Source of the DNA: Roseiarcus sp963767245
GTDB taxonomy: Bacteria > Pseudomonadota > Alphaproteobacteria > Rhizobiales > Beijerinckiaceae
Assembly: GCA_963767245.1 (NCBI GenBank)
Contig: CAVYDG010000008.1
Coordinates: forward strand, 13,536 to 77,535
DNA length: 64,000 nt
Direction of reading: 5' to 3'
The notes below the pieces were generated by a model, which was not told where the DNA came from, searched no databases, and saw nothing but the letters and a program-made list of their open reading frames with translations. The translations under genes and the position numbers were made by a program. Below are positions 27,167-37,232 of this stretch, one piece after another; position 1 is the stretch's first letter, and each line of letters opens with the position of its first letter.

Positions 27167-27495
27167 GCGACCGTCCCGCCGACTGAGGCGCGATGATGGC
27201 GGCCAGCCCGGGTGCGTCTCGATTCCGGCGGTTTTCGCGAAAAACAGATAATTCCTTGCGATAATCAGAAGCTTTGGCGCTTCTGCTGTCCGATCCAGCG
27301 TTGCTGCCCGGAGGCGGACGGTGGCTGGCAAGGGGCGGTCAATGGGAACTCGAGCGTCCCCGTCGACAAACTCAGGACGGCTTTCGAGGGCCCCTCCGGG
27401 GCGCCTCAGGACGAGGAGGCGGCCTGGGGCTGCCGCGACCCTGGATTCGGAACCTAAGCCGTTGAAAAAGCGCTATCCGTGACCCGAAAAGTCAA
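27167..27495. other. Intergenic, no supported gene
   Basis: About 330 bases between two convergent genes. I see no conserved protein or RNA. It leads into the 21-bp tandem repeat array. Confidence 0.5.
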
Positions 27496-27600
27496 TTTGG
27501 ATTTCGTTGCGGGGGGTTTGGTTTTTGTTGCAGGAGATTTGGTTTTTGTTGCGCCCAATTTGGATTTTGTTGCGGCCGGCTTGGATTTCGTTGCCCGCCG
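27496..27600. repeat. Five tandem 21-bp repeats
   Basis: Units start TTTGG(A/T)TTT(C/T)GTTGC and end in a variable 6-base tail, repeated five times without gaps. The 21-base period keeps one frame open. On the minus strand it spells the heptad ATK(S/T)K(P/L/S)-x. It lies just past the SDR stop. The T-rich plus strand contrasts sharply with the local GC-rich sequence. Confidence 0.9.
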
Positions 27601-27623
27601 CCGCCCGGCCGACCAGCGCGGAG

Positions 27624-28589
27624 CTACGGGAACCGCTCGCGCACCATCTCCTCGCTCTTCGCCCACAGCGCCTTGGCGCGCTCCGGGTCGAGCGCGTAGG
27701 GCTTGACCCCGCCGCGCCTCGCCGGGTCGGGTTGAATCTCCGCCACGTGGCAATCCTCGCAATAGCGGCCGCCGACCTCGTTGGCCTTGGCGACCGCGGC
27801 CGCCCAGACGGTCGTCGCTGCGCCTTGCGGAATGCTCTTGAAGGCGAAATCCGGCTCGCCCGCAGCCCGATTGGCGGCGTTGATGCGGTCGATCAATGCT
27901 TGCCCCGCCTCCGGCGTCAGATGGCGCGAAAGCTCGGTTTGAATGCCGCCCGGATGGACGGCGGTCGCGGCCACGCCGCTTGCCCTGTGGCGGCGGTCGA
28001 ACTCGACCGCGAACAGGACATTGGCGGTCTTCGAACGGCCGTAGCCGATCCACGGGTCATAGGGCGTGCGGGCGAAGTTGGGATCGTCGAGGTCGACATC
28101 GGCATATCGATGACCCGCCGAGGACAGATTGACCAGCCGCGATCCCGGCTTCATCAGCGCCGCGACCCGGTTGATCAGCACGAAATGGCCGAGATGGTTG
28201 GTCCCGAACTGGGTCTCGAACCCCTCGGCGGTCTTGCCGAACGGACAGGCCATAACGCCGGCGTTGGCGATGACGAGGTCGAACCTACCGCCGTCGGCGA
28301 TGAGCGCGTCGGCGCAAGCGCGGACGCTGGTGAGCGACGCGAGATCGAGTTCGACGAGCTCGAGCCCGCCCCCATTCGCGGCGTTGGCGCGAACCTGCGC
28401 AGTCGCGGCTTTAGCCTTGACGAGATCGCGCGCGGCGCCGACCACTTCAGCGCCGTGGGCGGCGAGCGCGCGGGCCGTCTCCACCCCGAGTCCGGCCGAC
28501 ACGCCGGTCACCAGCACGCGCTTGCCGGCCAAGTTTACGCCTTCGAGCACTTCGTCGGTCGTCGATGTCGCACCAAACGTTTTCGCCAT
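27624..28589 (-). CDS. Short-chain dehydrogenase/reductase (retinol-dehydrogenase-like)
   Basis: 321 residues. Rossmann fold with the cofactor motif VTGVSAGLGVETARALA (TGxxxGxG), NAG motif LVIANAGVMACPFG, catalytic Ser in LVNLSSAGHRY, and Tyr-Lys in GYGRSKTAN. HPGGIQTELSR follows. NAD(P)H-dependent oxidoreductase of unknown substrate. ATG 28589 has GGGGAG upstream. Divergent from a TetR regulator across a palindromic region, so it is probably its target. Intact. Confidence 0.92.
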   Translation of the reverse strand: MAKTFGATSTTDEVLEGVNLAGKRVLVTGVSAGLGVETARALAAHGAEVVGAARDLVKAKAATAQVRANAANGGGLELVELDLASLTSVRACADALIADGGRFDLVIANAGVMACPFGKTAEGFETQFGTNHLGHFVLINRVAALMKPGSRLVNLSSAGHRYADVDLDDPNFARTPYDPWIGYGRSKTANVLFAVEFDRRHRASGVAATAVHPGGIQTELSRHLTPEAGQALIDRINAANRAAGEPDFAFKSIPQGAATTVWAAAVAKANEVGGRYCEDCHVAEIQPDPARRGGVKPYALDPERAKALWAKSEEMVRERFP

Positions 28590-28678
28590 GATCGTCTCCC
28601 CTGTCGCGGACAAGATGAAGCGTCCCCAACTCCGTTCCCGCTTCCTCGCCCGGCGATTGCCAACGCCGCGCCAGAAAT

Positions 28679-28726
28679 ATAAACGGAGACTGCCTCCGGT
28701 TCATATACGGAGGCTCCCTCCGTTTA
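28679..28726. promoter_or_regulatory. Putative TetR operator between SDR and TetR genes
   Basis: Two nested inverted motifs, AAACGGAGACTGCCTCCGGTT and ATACGGAGGCTCCCTCCGTTT (shown in overlapping halves), each carry CGGAG...CTCCG. Together they have outer AAACGGAG/CTCCGTTT symmetry. This is the expected layout of a TetR-controlled divergent promoter. Confidence 0.75.
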
Positions 28727-28816
28727 TCAAGTGGGAGCGCAAACCTGAACGTCGAGGCAAAAAAGCGAGCCGGTCGCGCCGACAGCCGGCGTGTTCGCGG
28801 AAAGCGGCCGGGTCGC

Positions 28817-29380
28817 GTGCGCAAGCCGCGCGCCGACGCGCTGCGCAACCGCGAGCTTTTGCTCGAAGCGGCCAAGGCGTCGTTCACCGAGGCCGACGCC
28901 TACGTCAGCCTGGACGAGATCGCGCGGCGGGCCGGCGTTGGGATCGGCACGCTCTACCGCCATTTTCCAAACCGCGACGCGATCGTCGAAGCAGTCTACC
29001 GCCGCGAGGTCGAGCAATTTGCCGATGCCGCGAATCGCCTCAGCGGCGCTTTGCCGCCCGGCGAGGCGCTGCATGCCTGGATGCGGCTGTTCGTCGACTA
29101 TATCGCGACCAAAAGAATGGTCGCGCCAGCCCTCAAGGCGATGGTTGGCGGCGCCTCGCTCTATGCGTCCTCAGCGGCGCGGATCACCGACGCGATGGCC
29201 GCGCTGGTGGAGCGCGCCAGAACCGCCGGCGACATTCGCGCCGACGCCGATCCCGCCGACCTTTTGCGCGCGCTTGCCGGCTTCACCCATTTCAACGCCG
29301 GCGCCGACTGGGAGGCCAGCACGCTGCGCCTGACCGATATCCTCATGGACGGACTGCGCGCGAAAACGTCAGGCCGATGA
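28817..29380 (+). CDS. TetR-family transcriptional regulator
   Basis: 187 residues. The N-terminal HTH is RNRELLLEAAKASFTEADAY with SLDEIARRAGVGIGTLYRHF. The ligand domain has ATKRMVAPALKAMVGGASL. It starts at GTG 28817; no upstream ATG in frame is seen. It probably represses itself and the divergent SDR through the palindromes at 28679-28726. The ligand is unknown. ispH follows about 95 bases downstream on the same strand. Confidence 0.88.
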   Translation: MRKPRADALRNRELLLEAAKASFTEADAYVSLDEIARRAGVGIGTLYRHFPNRDAIVEAVYRREVEQFADAANRLSGALPPGEALHAWMRLFVDYIATKRMVAPALKAMVGGASLYASSAARITDAMAALVERARTAGDIRADADPADLLRALAGFTHFNAGADWEASTLRLTDILMDGLRAKTSGR

Positions 29381-29475
29381 CCGTTCGCGCCGATGCCTTG
29401 TTCCATCTCTGCGCTTGACTTGCCACCCCTGCGCTCGCAAACACGCTGGGCCTCGGCTCCCGGAGCCCCCTTGCA

Positions 29476-30435
29476 ATGAGCGCCGCGCCGACCAAGCCTC
29501 CCCTTCGCGTCATCCTTTGCGCGCCGCGCGGCTTTTGCGCCGGCGTAGTGCGGGCGATCGACGTCGTCGAGCGGGCGCTCGAGATCTATGGCGCCCCGGT
29601 TTATGTGCGCCACGAGATCGTGCACAACAGAACTGTCGTCGACGCGCTCAAGGCCAAGGGCGTCATCTTCATCGAGGAGTTGAGCGAAGGGCCCGCCGGC
29701 CCGCATCCCGTAATCTTCTCGGCCCACGGCGTCGCCAGGGAGGTGCAGGAAGAAGCGAGAACGCGCAGCCTCTTCACCATCGATGCCACCTGCCCGCTGG
29801 TGACCAAGGTGCATCGCGAGGCGCAGGCGCATTTCAAGCGCGGGCGGCGGATCATTCTCATTGGCCATGCCAGGCATCCGGAGGTGATCGGCACGATGGG
29901 GCAGTTGCCGCCCGGCGCGGTGACGCTGGTAAGCACGATTGAAGACGTTGAAAGGCTCGCGCCGGTCGAGGGCGAGATTGCCTATGTTACCCAGACGACG
30001 CTCTCGGTCGACGACACGCGCGAGACCATCGCCGCGCTCGTACGCCGATTTCCGGCGATCCACGCCTCGCCGGTCGAGGACATCTGCTACGCGACCACCA
30101 ACCGACAGGAAGCGGTGAAAGCGGCCGCCCGCGAGGTCGAGGCGGTCATCGTCGTCGGGGCCGCAAATTCGTCCAATTCCATGCGCCTGCGCGAGGTCGC
30201 TGAGCGCGAGGGCTGCGCGGCGCAACTGGTGGCCGATGCGCGCGCGATCGACTGGGGCGCGCTTGAGGGCGTGCGCTCGGTCGCCGTCACTGCCGGAGCT
30301 TCCGCGCCCGAGGCTCTGGTCGAACGCGTTGTCGAAGCGCTCGGCGAACGCTTCGCAGTCGCCATCGAGACGCTCAAGACGGTAAACGAATCCGCGGCCT
30401 TTCCGCTGCCGCGGGCCCTGCGGGAGGCGGTGTGA
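29476..30435 (+). CDS. ispH: 4-hydroxy-3-methylbut-2-enyl diphosphate reductase (IspH/LytB)
   Basis: 319 residues. Last step of the non-mevalonate isoprenoid pathway, making IPP and DMAPP with a [4Fe-4S] cluster. The three cluster Cys lie in APRGFCAGVVRA, IDATCPLVTKVH and EDICYATTNRQ. Substrate-binding blocks are IVHNRTVV, FSAHGV, GHARHPEVIGTMGQ, ANSSNSMRLREVA and TAGASAPE. Intact. The start ATG 29476 gives the standard N-terminus. Confidence 0.97.
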   Translation: MSAAPTKPPLRVILCAPRGFCAGVVRAIDVVERALEIYGAPVYVRHEIVHNRTVVDALKAKGVIFIEELSEGPAGPHPVIFSAHGVAREVQEEARTRSLFTIDATCPLVTKVHREAQAHFKRGRRIILIGHARHPEVIGTMGQLPPGAVTLVSTIEDVERLAPVEGEIAYVTQTTLSVDDTRETIAALVRRFPAIHASPVEDICYATTNRQEAVKAAAREVEAVIVVGAANSSNSMRLREVAEREGCAAQLVADARAIDWGALEGVRSVAVTAGASAPEALVERVVEALGERFAVAIETLKTVNESAAFPLPRALREAV

Positions 30436-30699
30436 CGCGGGAAGCCGCCCTTGCGCGACGCTGCGTTCTCTGCTGATGGTGTCCCGCGCGTGAGCGGGGG
30501 AGCGAAGCCGGGCGGATCGTGGATCTCGTCCTCCTGGAATAGTAAATCTTTGTTCCTCTGCGAAAAGGTTCGCTTCGAGAATGAATTCTGCCGGTTTGAC
30601 CGGGGCGGCGGCTCTCGCTGGCGCGAATGCGGCTGACGGACCCGTGATTCTTTTTGCGCGCCTGGCGCTCGCCGGGCCGATCAGGTCGATGAGCGCCCG
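30436..30699. other. Intergenic, no supported gene
   Basis: 264 bases between ispH and the PQQ-type gene; probably holds the promoter of the latter. No clear hairpin or RNA motif is seen. Confidence 0.5.
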
Positions 30700-32501
30700 A
30701 TGACGAGACGGCTGATTATCGCTGCGGCTGTCGTTGCGGCGCTGGGCGCGACCGCAGCCGGGGCTCTATACCACTTTTTCCCGCACCAGGTGGTCTATTA
30801 TACGAGCTTTACGCGCAATTATATCCGGACCTTGCTGGCGCCGAAAGGCGCGCTCACCACCGAATTGAACCCGGCCAACCATGGCGCTGAAGCGCTGCGG
30901 CCGGCGCCGGCCCGAGCGGCCTCCATAACTGCCGCCGGCGACTGGCCAAGCTACAACAAAACGCTCACCTCCGAGCAATTTTCTGAGCTCGACGCGATCA
31001 ATACGACCAACATAGGCAAGTTTAAGGTTCTATGCACTTACGACACCAAGCAATATACCAACTTCGAGTCCGGCCTGATCATGGTGAACAACGCTCTGAT
31101 TGGCACGTCCGAATTCGATATTTTCTCGATTGACCCAAAAACATGCGCCGAGAATTGGCGTACACGCGAAGACGTCAGCCCCAGCTATTATTCGACCAAC
31201 CGAGGAGCGGCCTACCTGGACGGAATGTTGTTTCGCGGGCTCCAGGACGGGCGGGTGGTCGCCTACGATTTCAATACCGGCAAACGGCTTTGGCAGACGA
31301 CGATCGCGGACCCGGATTTAGGAGAAACGACGCCCGCCGCCCCGATTGTGTGGGACGGACTGGTGTTCATCGGCAACGCTTCGGACGACGCCAAAGCCGC
31401 GAAGGGGCACGTTTACGCCCTCGACGCCAAAACAGGCAAGATCGTGTGGCAATTCTCCCTGGTTCCGAAGACGGAGGGCGAGCCGACCCGCGGACCGGAG
31501 GGCACGTCGCCGCTTGACGCCTCGACGTGGAACAACGCTCCCGGAATACCAATCAGCGGCGGCGGAACCTGGACGTCCCTCACCCTCGACCCGGCCTCGG
31601 GGGATTTGTACGTCCCCGTCGGCAATCCCTCGCCGGCCTACGCGATCGGCGTGCGCGAGGGGGAAAATCTGTTCACCGGCTCAATCGTCGTGCTGGACGC
31701 GAAGACCGGGGCCTACAGACGCCATTTCCAACTGTTGTCGAGAGACTGGCACGACTGGGACGTTAACAACCCGCCCGCGCTGATCCGCACGTCGGGCGGC
31801 AAGCTGCTCATGGCCGCCGCGCCCAAGGACGGCCACCTCTACGGCTTTGATCAAGCCGGCGGCGCCCCGCTTTATCGCGTTCCGGTCACGCAAATCGAGA
31901 ATATTGAGGAGCCGTTCGCGGTCGGCAAGGAGGTCCATTTCTGTCCAGGCGCGGGAGGTGGGGCGGAGTGGAACAGCCCGGCCTACGATGCACGGACAAA
32001 CCTGATCCTGACGGGCGAGAGCGATTGGTGCACGACGGTGTCGCTGCAAACCGACCAGCAACTCCGCGACACGCCGACCGGCGCGACGTGGTTTGGAATG
32101 GCGACGCGAAATCCGTTTCACATCCTGGGCAGGCAGGATCAAGGAGCGGCAGCGTGGGCCGGGTGGGTATACGCCACCGACGCCGATACCGGAGTGTGGA
32201 AGTGGCGGGCGAAGTCCAACTATCCGATCGAAGGCGGCATCACCCCGACAGCGGGGGGCGTTGTGTTCTTCGGCGATCTGGGCGGCAACTTCTACGCACT
32301 CGACGCCGCCAGCGGCCAGAAGCTATGGGGCCGAAAGATTGGCGGCGCGATCGCCGGCGGCGCTATCACCTACTGGCTGGCGGCGAGCAAAAGGTGGCGG
32401 TGGCGACGGGACTTGCGAACATCACTTTGCCAACCGATGTCGGGACCGGGAAGATTGTCGTGTTGGGACTCGACCACGACAGCGCCTCTGCAACACCTTA
32501 G
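30700..32501 (+). pseudogene. PQQ-type beta-propeller dehydrogenase-like protein, frameshift near C-terminus
   Basis: About 600 residues. An N-terminal membrane anchor (LIIAAAVVAALGATAAGALY) is followed by a periplasmic propeller. Blade motifs include ENWRTREDVSPSYYST, DFNTGKRLWQTT, ALDAKTGKIVWQFS, VVLDAKTGAYRRHFQ, HDWDVNNPPAL and ATDADTGVWKWRAK. It resembles quinoprotein alcohol dehydrogenases, but I cannot assign the catalytic Asp or substrate. The frame breaks near 32381 (GCGGCGAG, one G short). Restoring it gives LAGGEQKVAVATG and VGTGKIVVLGLD, ending at 32501. Unrepaired, the frame runs on to 32586 with unrelated sequence. Confidence 0.85.
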
Positions 32502-32808
32502 CGGCCTTCGACGCCACATCGCCCAGCAACTTCCGAAGTTCCTTCGTGTCGTTCCCGATGACAGGAGCCTTTTTTTCAAAAGCTGAGCTTGGCTGTCCGG
32601 CCTGGATTGACCGATCCGAAGATGTTGGTGCGGGCCTTGCCGAGAAATTCAGGCATTCCCAATAGGCGCTATCGAATTCTCCTTCCGCCGAAAAATGTTT
32701 GCAGAGCCCTTGGATCAGGAGGTTCTCGCCGAGTTTTCGTGACGCCCTGTGTGATCCGGCAGCGGCGGCTTGGGTCTGAAGGTTGTTTATCTCGCCCATG
32801 GTCCTCGA
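32502..32808. other. Intergenic, no supported gene
   Basis: About 300 bases between two convergent genes. Only short frames without recognisable motifs. Confidence 0.5.
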
Positions 32809-33537
32809 CTAGAATTGCCAGTACAGGAACTCGCTCGGGCCGCCGGTGTAAAAGATGGCGACCGCGGCGAGGACCGATATCGCCACCGCCCAGGGCAGCG
32901 ATGGACCCCAGGCCGGGATTCGAAATCCGCCGAGCGCTGGCGCCGTCGGCTTCGGCTTCACCCCGAGCGCGGGCTCATACGTGGCGAGGATCTCGAGGGT
33001 GTTGGGACAGACGAGAGCGATGAACAGCAGAATCGCGACCCACATCGCCGCCAGCTTGATATCAGTGCCATAGGTCGCGGCGATCGCAGCCGCGCCGTGC
33101 GGCAGCTCGACGCCATTCATGCCGAAGACGCCTTTGACCAGATCGACCGCCGACGTCACCGACGTCGCGCGGAAGAAGAGCATCGCGGTCGTGGCGGAAA
33201 CGAAGGTCAGCGCCCAGCCGGCCGGCTTCATGATCCGCCCATAGGCCAAGTGGTTCCGCCAGCGATGCGCGGCGTACACGCGCCAGCCGTGATTGATGAC
33301 GAGATAGGCGCCGTGCATGAGGCCGAAGATGATGAACCCATATCCGGCCCCATGCCAAAGCCCGGAGATGAACATAGTCGTGAGCAGCGGAACCATGAGC
33401 AGCGACACGAACGCCCCGAGCGGGGGGTTGCGACCGGCAAAACCCGGACGCCCCTTGGCGATCCTGCGCCTCGTCAGCGACAATACCAGGGGATTGTAGA
33501 GATATGCGGTGAGGAAGCGCGTCGCCGCGGGATTCGC
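32809..33537 (-). pseudogene. MBOAT-family O-acyltransferase (AlgI-like), C-terminal half only
   Basis: The frame is recognisable from RFLTAYLYNPLVLSLTRRR onward. It keeps the catalytic-His region FISGLWHGAGYGFIIFGLMHG and four or five C-terminal membrane helices (TFVSATTAMLFFRA, MWVAILLFIALVC, AVAISVLAAVAIFYTG). A full AlgI-type protein has about 470 residues; here only about 240 remain, and the preceding residues (RQAANPAAT) do not match the expected WRRWHITLS block. The 5' half is therefore deleted. Intact relatives move acyl groups across the membrane to surface polysaccharide. Last gene of the SGNH-FkbH-ACP-MBOAT set. Confidence 0.82.
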
Positions 33538-33621
33538 GGCTTGACGCCGCGGGGATCGCGAAAAGACCGCTCGCGAAGCGCCGGCCGGGCCGAAAGCACG
33601 TCTGCGGGACCTCGTCCCAAC

Positions 33622-33864
33622 CTAGGCCAGCATCTTCGTCGTTTCTCTGACGATCCCGCCGACGTTCGGAAAGGCCTCGATGTCGGCCACCTTGAACTTC
33701 ACCCCGAATTCCATTTCGACCGCGACGATGAAGTTGATGTAATTGAACGAATCCCAGTCCGGGATGTCTTCACGCCGGGTTTCCATCGTCAACTCGATCG
33801 AGTTGTCGAGCAGCAGGTCGCGAAGGATGCGGGTGAACTTGGTCAGTATCTCTTGATCGGTCAT
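33622..33864 (-). CDS. Acyl carrier protein
   Basis: 80 residues. Phosphopantetheine Ser in IPDWDSFNYINFIVAVEMEF (DSF instead of the usual DSL), acidic helices around it, N-terminal MTDQEILTKFTRILRD. It carries a thioester-bound acyl group. Its place next to FkbH suggests it is loaded with a glyceryl or related three-carbon acid rather than a fatty acid. The start overlaps the 3' end of the FkbH frame. Intact. Confidence 0.9.
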   Translation of the reverse strand: MTDQEILTKFTRILRDLLLDNSIELTMETRREDIPDWDSFNYINFIVAVEMEFGVKFKVADIEAFPNVGGIVRETTKMLA

Positions 33865-35786
33865 CCTGCTGCTCTTGCGTAATGATGTGAGTCTTCCGGG
33901 GGAGGTAGTCGGCGAGATCAAGCGCCCAACGCGTCGCTCCGTTGGCGGGCGCGGGAGAAGCGACCTTGGTGAAGCCCAGGCCCGGATAGAGCTTGCTGAT
34001 CACGTCGTTCTTGGCCGTTGGAATGTAGTTGGCGACCAGCGTCCGCACGCCGCGCTCTTTCGCCGCTTCGACCGCGATGTTCATCGCCTCGAATTCGAGC
34101 TCGCGGCCAAACACCCGGCTGCTCATCACCCAGTTCTCGATCTCGAGCGCTTCTTTGTCGCCGGATGTCGGGCGCAGGACCATTGTGCTGACGAGCCCGT
34201 TGTCTCCAACCCGGTCGAGAAGGCGGAACTGAAGGGTTACGGCGTCGGGCTCTTCCATGATCCGCGCCACCTCGTCGCCGGCGTAGCGGCGCGTCGTGGT
34301 GTTGAATTGATTGGTCTTGTTGATGAGCTGGACGACGCGGGCGTGATCGACGGCGGTGAACGGACCATAGACGGCAGTCATCGCGAGCCCGCGGAGGAAG
34401 TCGTCCATGCTTTCCGCCGTCTCAAGCAACGCGTCGCGCTCGGCGTTGGCGGCGTAGGATTGGGCGCGGTCGCGATCCTCGGCGGTGAAGGCGACGGCTT
34501 CGAAATAACCGGCCTCAGCGAGGCAGCGCACATATTGCGCCGGGTCTTCCGGCAGTTCGGGCACAGCGACCATCGGCAGGCTCTGGCGCACCCGTGCCCG
34601 TTCGATCGGATTGTCGTCGACGAACACCAGGCTATCGACGCCGATGTTGAGCCGCGCCGCGATGGCTTTGAGGTTTTGCGCCTTGTCGTCCCCAATTCGC
34701 CTGGAAGGCAGCGAAATCCGAGCGCCGAAGGACCATTTCGGGATGATCCCGAAACGCCGCTTCGGCGATCTTGGCGTCGTTCTTCGAGCAGACAGCGAGA
34801 ACGACGCCCCGCTCCTTAAGCTGCTTGGCGTAATGCTGCAAGGCGAGATGCGCTTCGCCGGCGGCGCTTCCCTCCCCGAGAACGATGCCGTCGAGCCCGT
34901 CATCGCCGATCACGCCGCCCCACAGCGTGTTGTCGAGGTCGAGCACCAGGCATTTCTTCGACAGGCCGCGTTGTGCAGCGAGGATGCGGGCGGCAAGGTC
35001 GCCGTAAAGGGGCGCGGCCTGCGGCGCGATTTCCAGCTTACCCTGAAGCCAGCGCCCGACATCGAACCAGGCGTCAATCCCGTCCCGCTGGCTCGCGCGC
35101 GCGACATCGAGAATGAGCACGCCGTCGCGCGCCACCGCCTCGCACAACTCGTCGTTGAGCCGGGCGATGACCGTCGCCGGCGCTCCCGGAACCATGCGGT
35201 CATAGCCGCCAAACAGCGGCTCGCTCACGTCGATGAACGTCTGCTGGATGACGGCCGCGCCGCCGATCTCGCGCGCCTTGCGCCACAGCGACCGGAGTTC
35301 GGCGATGAATCGCGCGATCGCGCCGTCAACTTCGGCCCGGCTCGCGGTGAGCGCGACGCCGGAAATCGCTTCCCGGGCGGTGAGCGAAATCAGCGCCGCC
35401 TGGGGCTGAAACCGATGCAGGGCCGACCTCGGATCGAGCAGATCTTGCCGGTATTGGCCATAGGCGCCGCTATGGACCTCGATCAGCAGTTTTCGCCGCA
35501 AGCCGGCGATGCGGATCGCGGGCGCCAAATGATCGACGGTCGAGGAAGCAAGGATCGCCAGCCGGACCGCCTGAAAGCCCGGCGCTTCCTTGACCTTGAG
35601 GCGCTCCAGGGCGCGATCGAGCTGGATGGTCTCGAGGAAGGAGAGCCGATGGCCAGCGAGCGCGGCCAGGCCTTCAAGACCCTCCCCCGGCTTGGCCCGC
35701 GCCAGCGCGGCCCGCAGATCGTCGCGGAAATCGCGCGCGATCGGCAGCCAGTTCATCATCGGGCTACGCGGGGAAGCGGATTGCAT
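33770..35786 (-). pseudogene. HAD-IIIC/FkbH-like protein, frameshifted
   Basis: N-terminal domain (about 1-230) with LLIEVHSGAYGQYRQDLLD. Then the HAD motif I CLVLDLDNTLWGGVIGDDG, motif II-like LAVCSKNDAKI, motif III/IV VFVDDNPIERARV, and a C-terminal GNAT-like domain (RVVQLINKTNQFNTTTRRY, NWVMSSRVFGRELE). FkbH proteins convert 1,3-bisphosphoglycerate to glyceryl-ACP. The frame breaks near 34691 (TGGGGACGAC; one G fewer gives NWDDKAQNL, as in relatives). The frame also runs 95 bases into the ACP gene; relatives normally end by overlap of ATGA, so a second indel near the end is possible. Confidence 0.88.
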
Positions 35787-35831
35787 CGGAGAGACCGGAT
35801 CGGTTGGGCGATGGATGGATCAGGGCGCGGC

Positions 35832-36843
35832 TCACGAAGCCGCCGCGCCATGTTGCGCGATGCAGGAGCGAATTTCAGGCCCCGCCGCCTCGAAGAACGC
35901 TTGCGACCACCGTTCCGCGCTCGGGCCGGCAAGGTGATGTCCGTCCATCATCTGGATCCCCTCGGGGACGTCCGGCGTCACCAGCTTCATCCCGAGCGCC
36001 GTGGCGATGGCGTTGGCGTCGGCGACCCTTGTTCCATCGTGAGGAACCAGGGTCAGGATCACACACTTTCCACGAGTGAAACGGTGCAGAAAATCTATTG
36101 CCGCCGCCGTATCCCGGTCAACCACATCGCGGCTTACGACGTCGTCGAAGGAAACGGGGACAACGATTCGGGGCCCGCCTTCCATGTCATACACCCCGGT
36201 TTCACGCGAACGGAAATTAACCCCCTTCGAGCCGCAAAGCTTGGGAATAGTCTTGCATACCCGTTCCTGCACCCCTTGCCAGAACTGTTTCCCCTCGTAG
36301 CGAGTTCGGGGCCGTCGGATCAAAGAGGACGGTCTGGGCCGGAGGCGTCAGGATCGGATCGAAAAAGTCTTCAACGTCGATCACGTAGACCGAGGCTTGG
36401 GGATGCATCTTGCCCAAAAGAGCCTCGGCGAAGGACACATGCTCGCCGTAGCTGAATCCCATCAGGTAATACCGCGCAGAGGCGCCCGAAAACCAATCGG
36501 CGGTCGCAGCGGTGGAGAAGGCCTTTTCCGTGCGGCTCGTACCGAGAAACAACACATCCGCCCTGCTGGCGAAGTCGAGCGCATGCTCAAGGTCAAAGTA
36601 GAACGCTCCGTGCTCGTAGTCGCCGTAATTCGCTCCCGCGCAGTAAGCGATGTACCGATCGGCGGTGTATCCGTTCGCAGAACAGGAAAAGATGCTCCGC
36701 GTCCTGGCCCAAGCGGCGTACGAAGCAAGAGCGGCGACAAGCACAACGCAAATGTAGAGGGTCAGATGGTTGGCGAAGATGCTTTCCCTGGGCTTGGCCA
36801 ATGTTTGCGGCGCGAGCGGCAAGTTCAAAGCACTCTTCTCCAT
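35832..36843 (-). pseudogene. SGNH/AlgX-like membrane-anchored hydrolase, frameshifted
   Basis: About 335 residues when rejoined. A membrane anchor (LTLYICVVLVAALASYAAWA), SGNH block I-like VLFLGTSRTEKAF with a Ser nucleophile candidate, YYLMGFSYGEHVSF, and the C-terminal catalytic-dyad block MMDGHHLAGPSAERW (Asp..His). The frame breaks near 36300 (after DPTAPNSLR, resuming YEGKQFWQGVQERV). AlgX/AlgJ/PatB-type relatives transfer acyl groups in the periplasm after an MBOAT partner. It is the first gene of the minus-strand set leading to FkbH, ACP and MBOAT. Confidence 0.8.
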
Positions 36844-37232
36844 ATCTGACCCAACAGCAGACGGCGATGGCGGTTTTTTGACGGATGGGCAGCCGTCAAG
36901 CCCCCTCGCCTACCGTCCGACCCAAAAGCGCTGCAAAGAGCATACCGGCCAATCGTGACAGCCGATCAAATCGCAAATGCACGCCGTATTTGGGCAAGAC
37001 CATACGATCCGGCACCCGACAAGTCCACAGCACAAAACGCGCCCAGCAGGCGAGCGTCTGCGGCGCTTGCGCGTCCGGGCGATCGACCGCCGCCGGCCCC
37101 GCCGCCGTCTCTCACATCGAAGTGAGATACCGAAATCGCGGGTTCTGTTGCGGCCCAATTATTATCGACCTAGAAGAGAATAAATCCGCGCCCATCGGTG
37201 TTAGGCGCTGATCCACTATAGGGGAGAGGGCC
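36844..37232. other. Intergenic with the cytochrome c' promoter
   Basis: About 390 bases between divergent genes. The right part has GGGGAGAGGG just before the cytochrome c' start, a good ribosome-binding site. The region 37150-37190 is AT-richer and probably holds the promoter. No gene is supported. Confidence 0.55.

Noticed and set aside
27496..27600. CRISPR array
   Set aside because: The 21-bp units are contiguous with no spacers, and no cas gene is present anywhere in the window.
33770..33863. C-terminal overlap of the FkbH frame into the ACP gene as a true domain
   Set aside because: The tail has no similarity to FkbH proteins and is more likely a late frame error.
32770..33882. 370-codon plus-strand frame opposite MBOAT and ACP
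   Set aside because: Composition typical of an antisense shadow; the minus-strand genes carry recognisable motifs.
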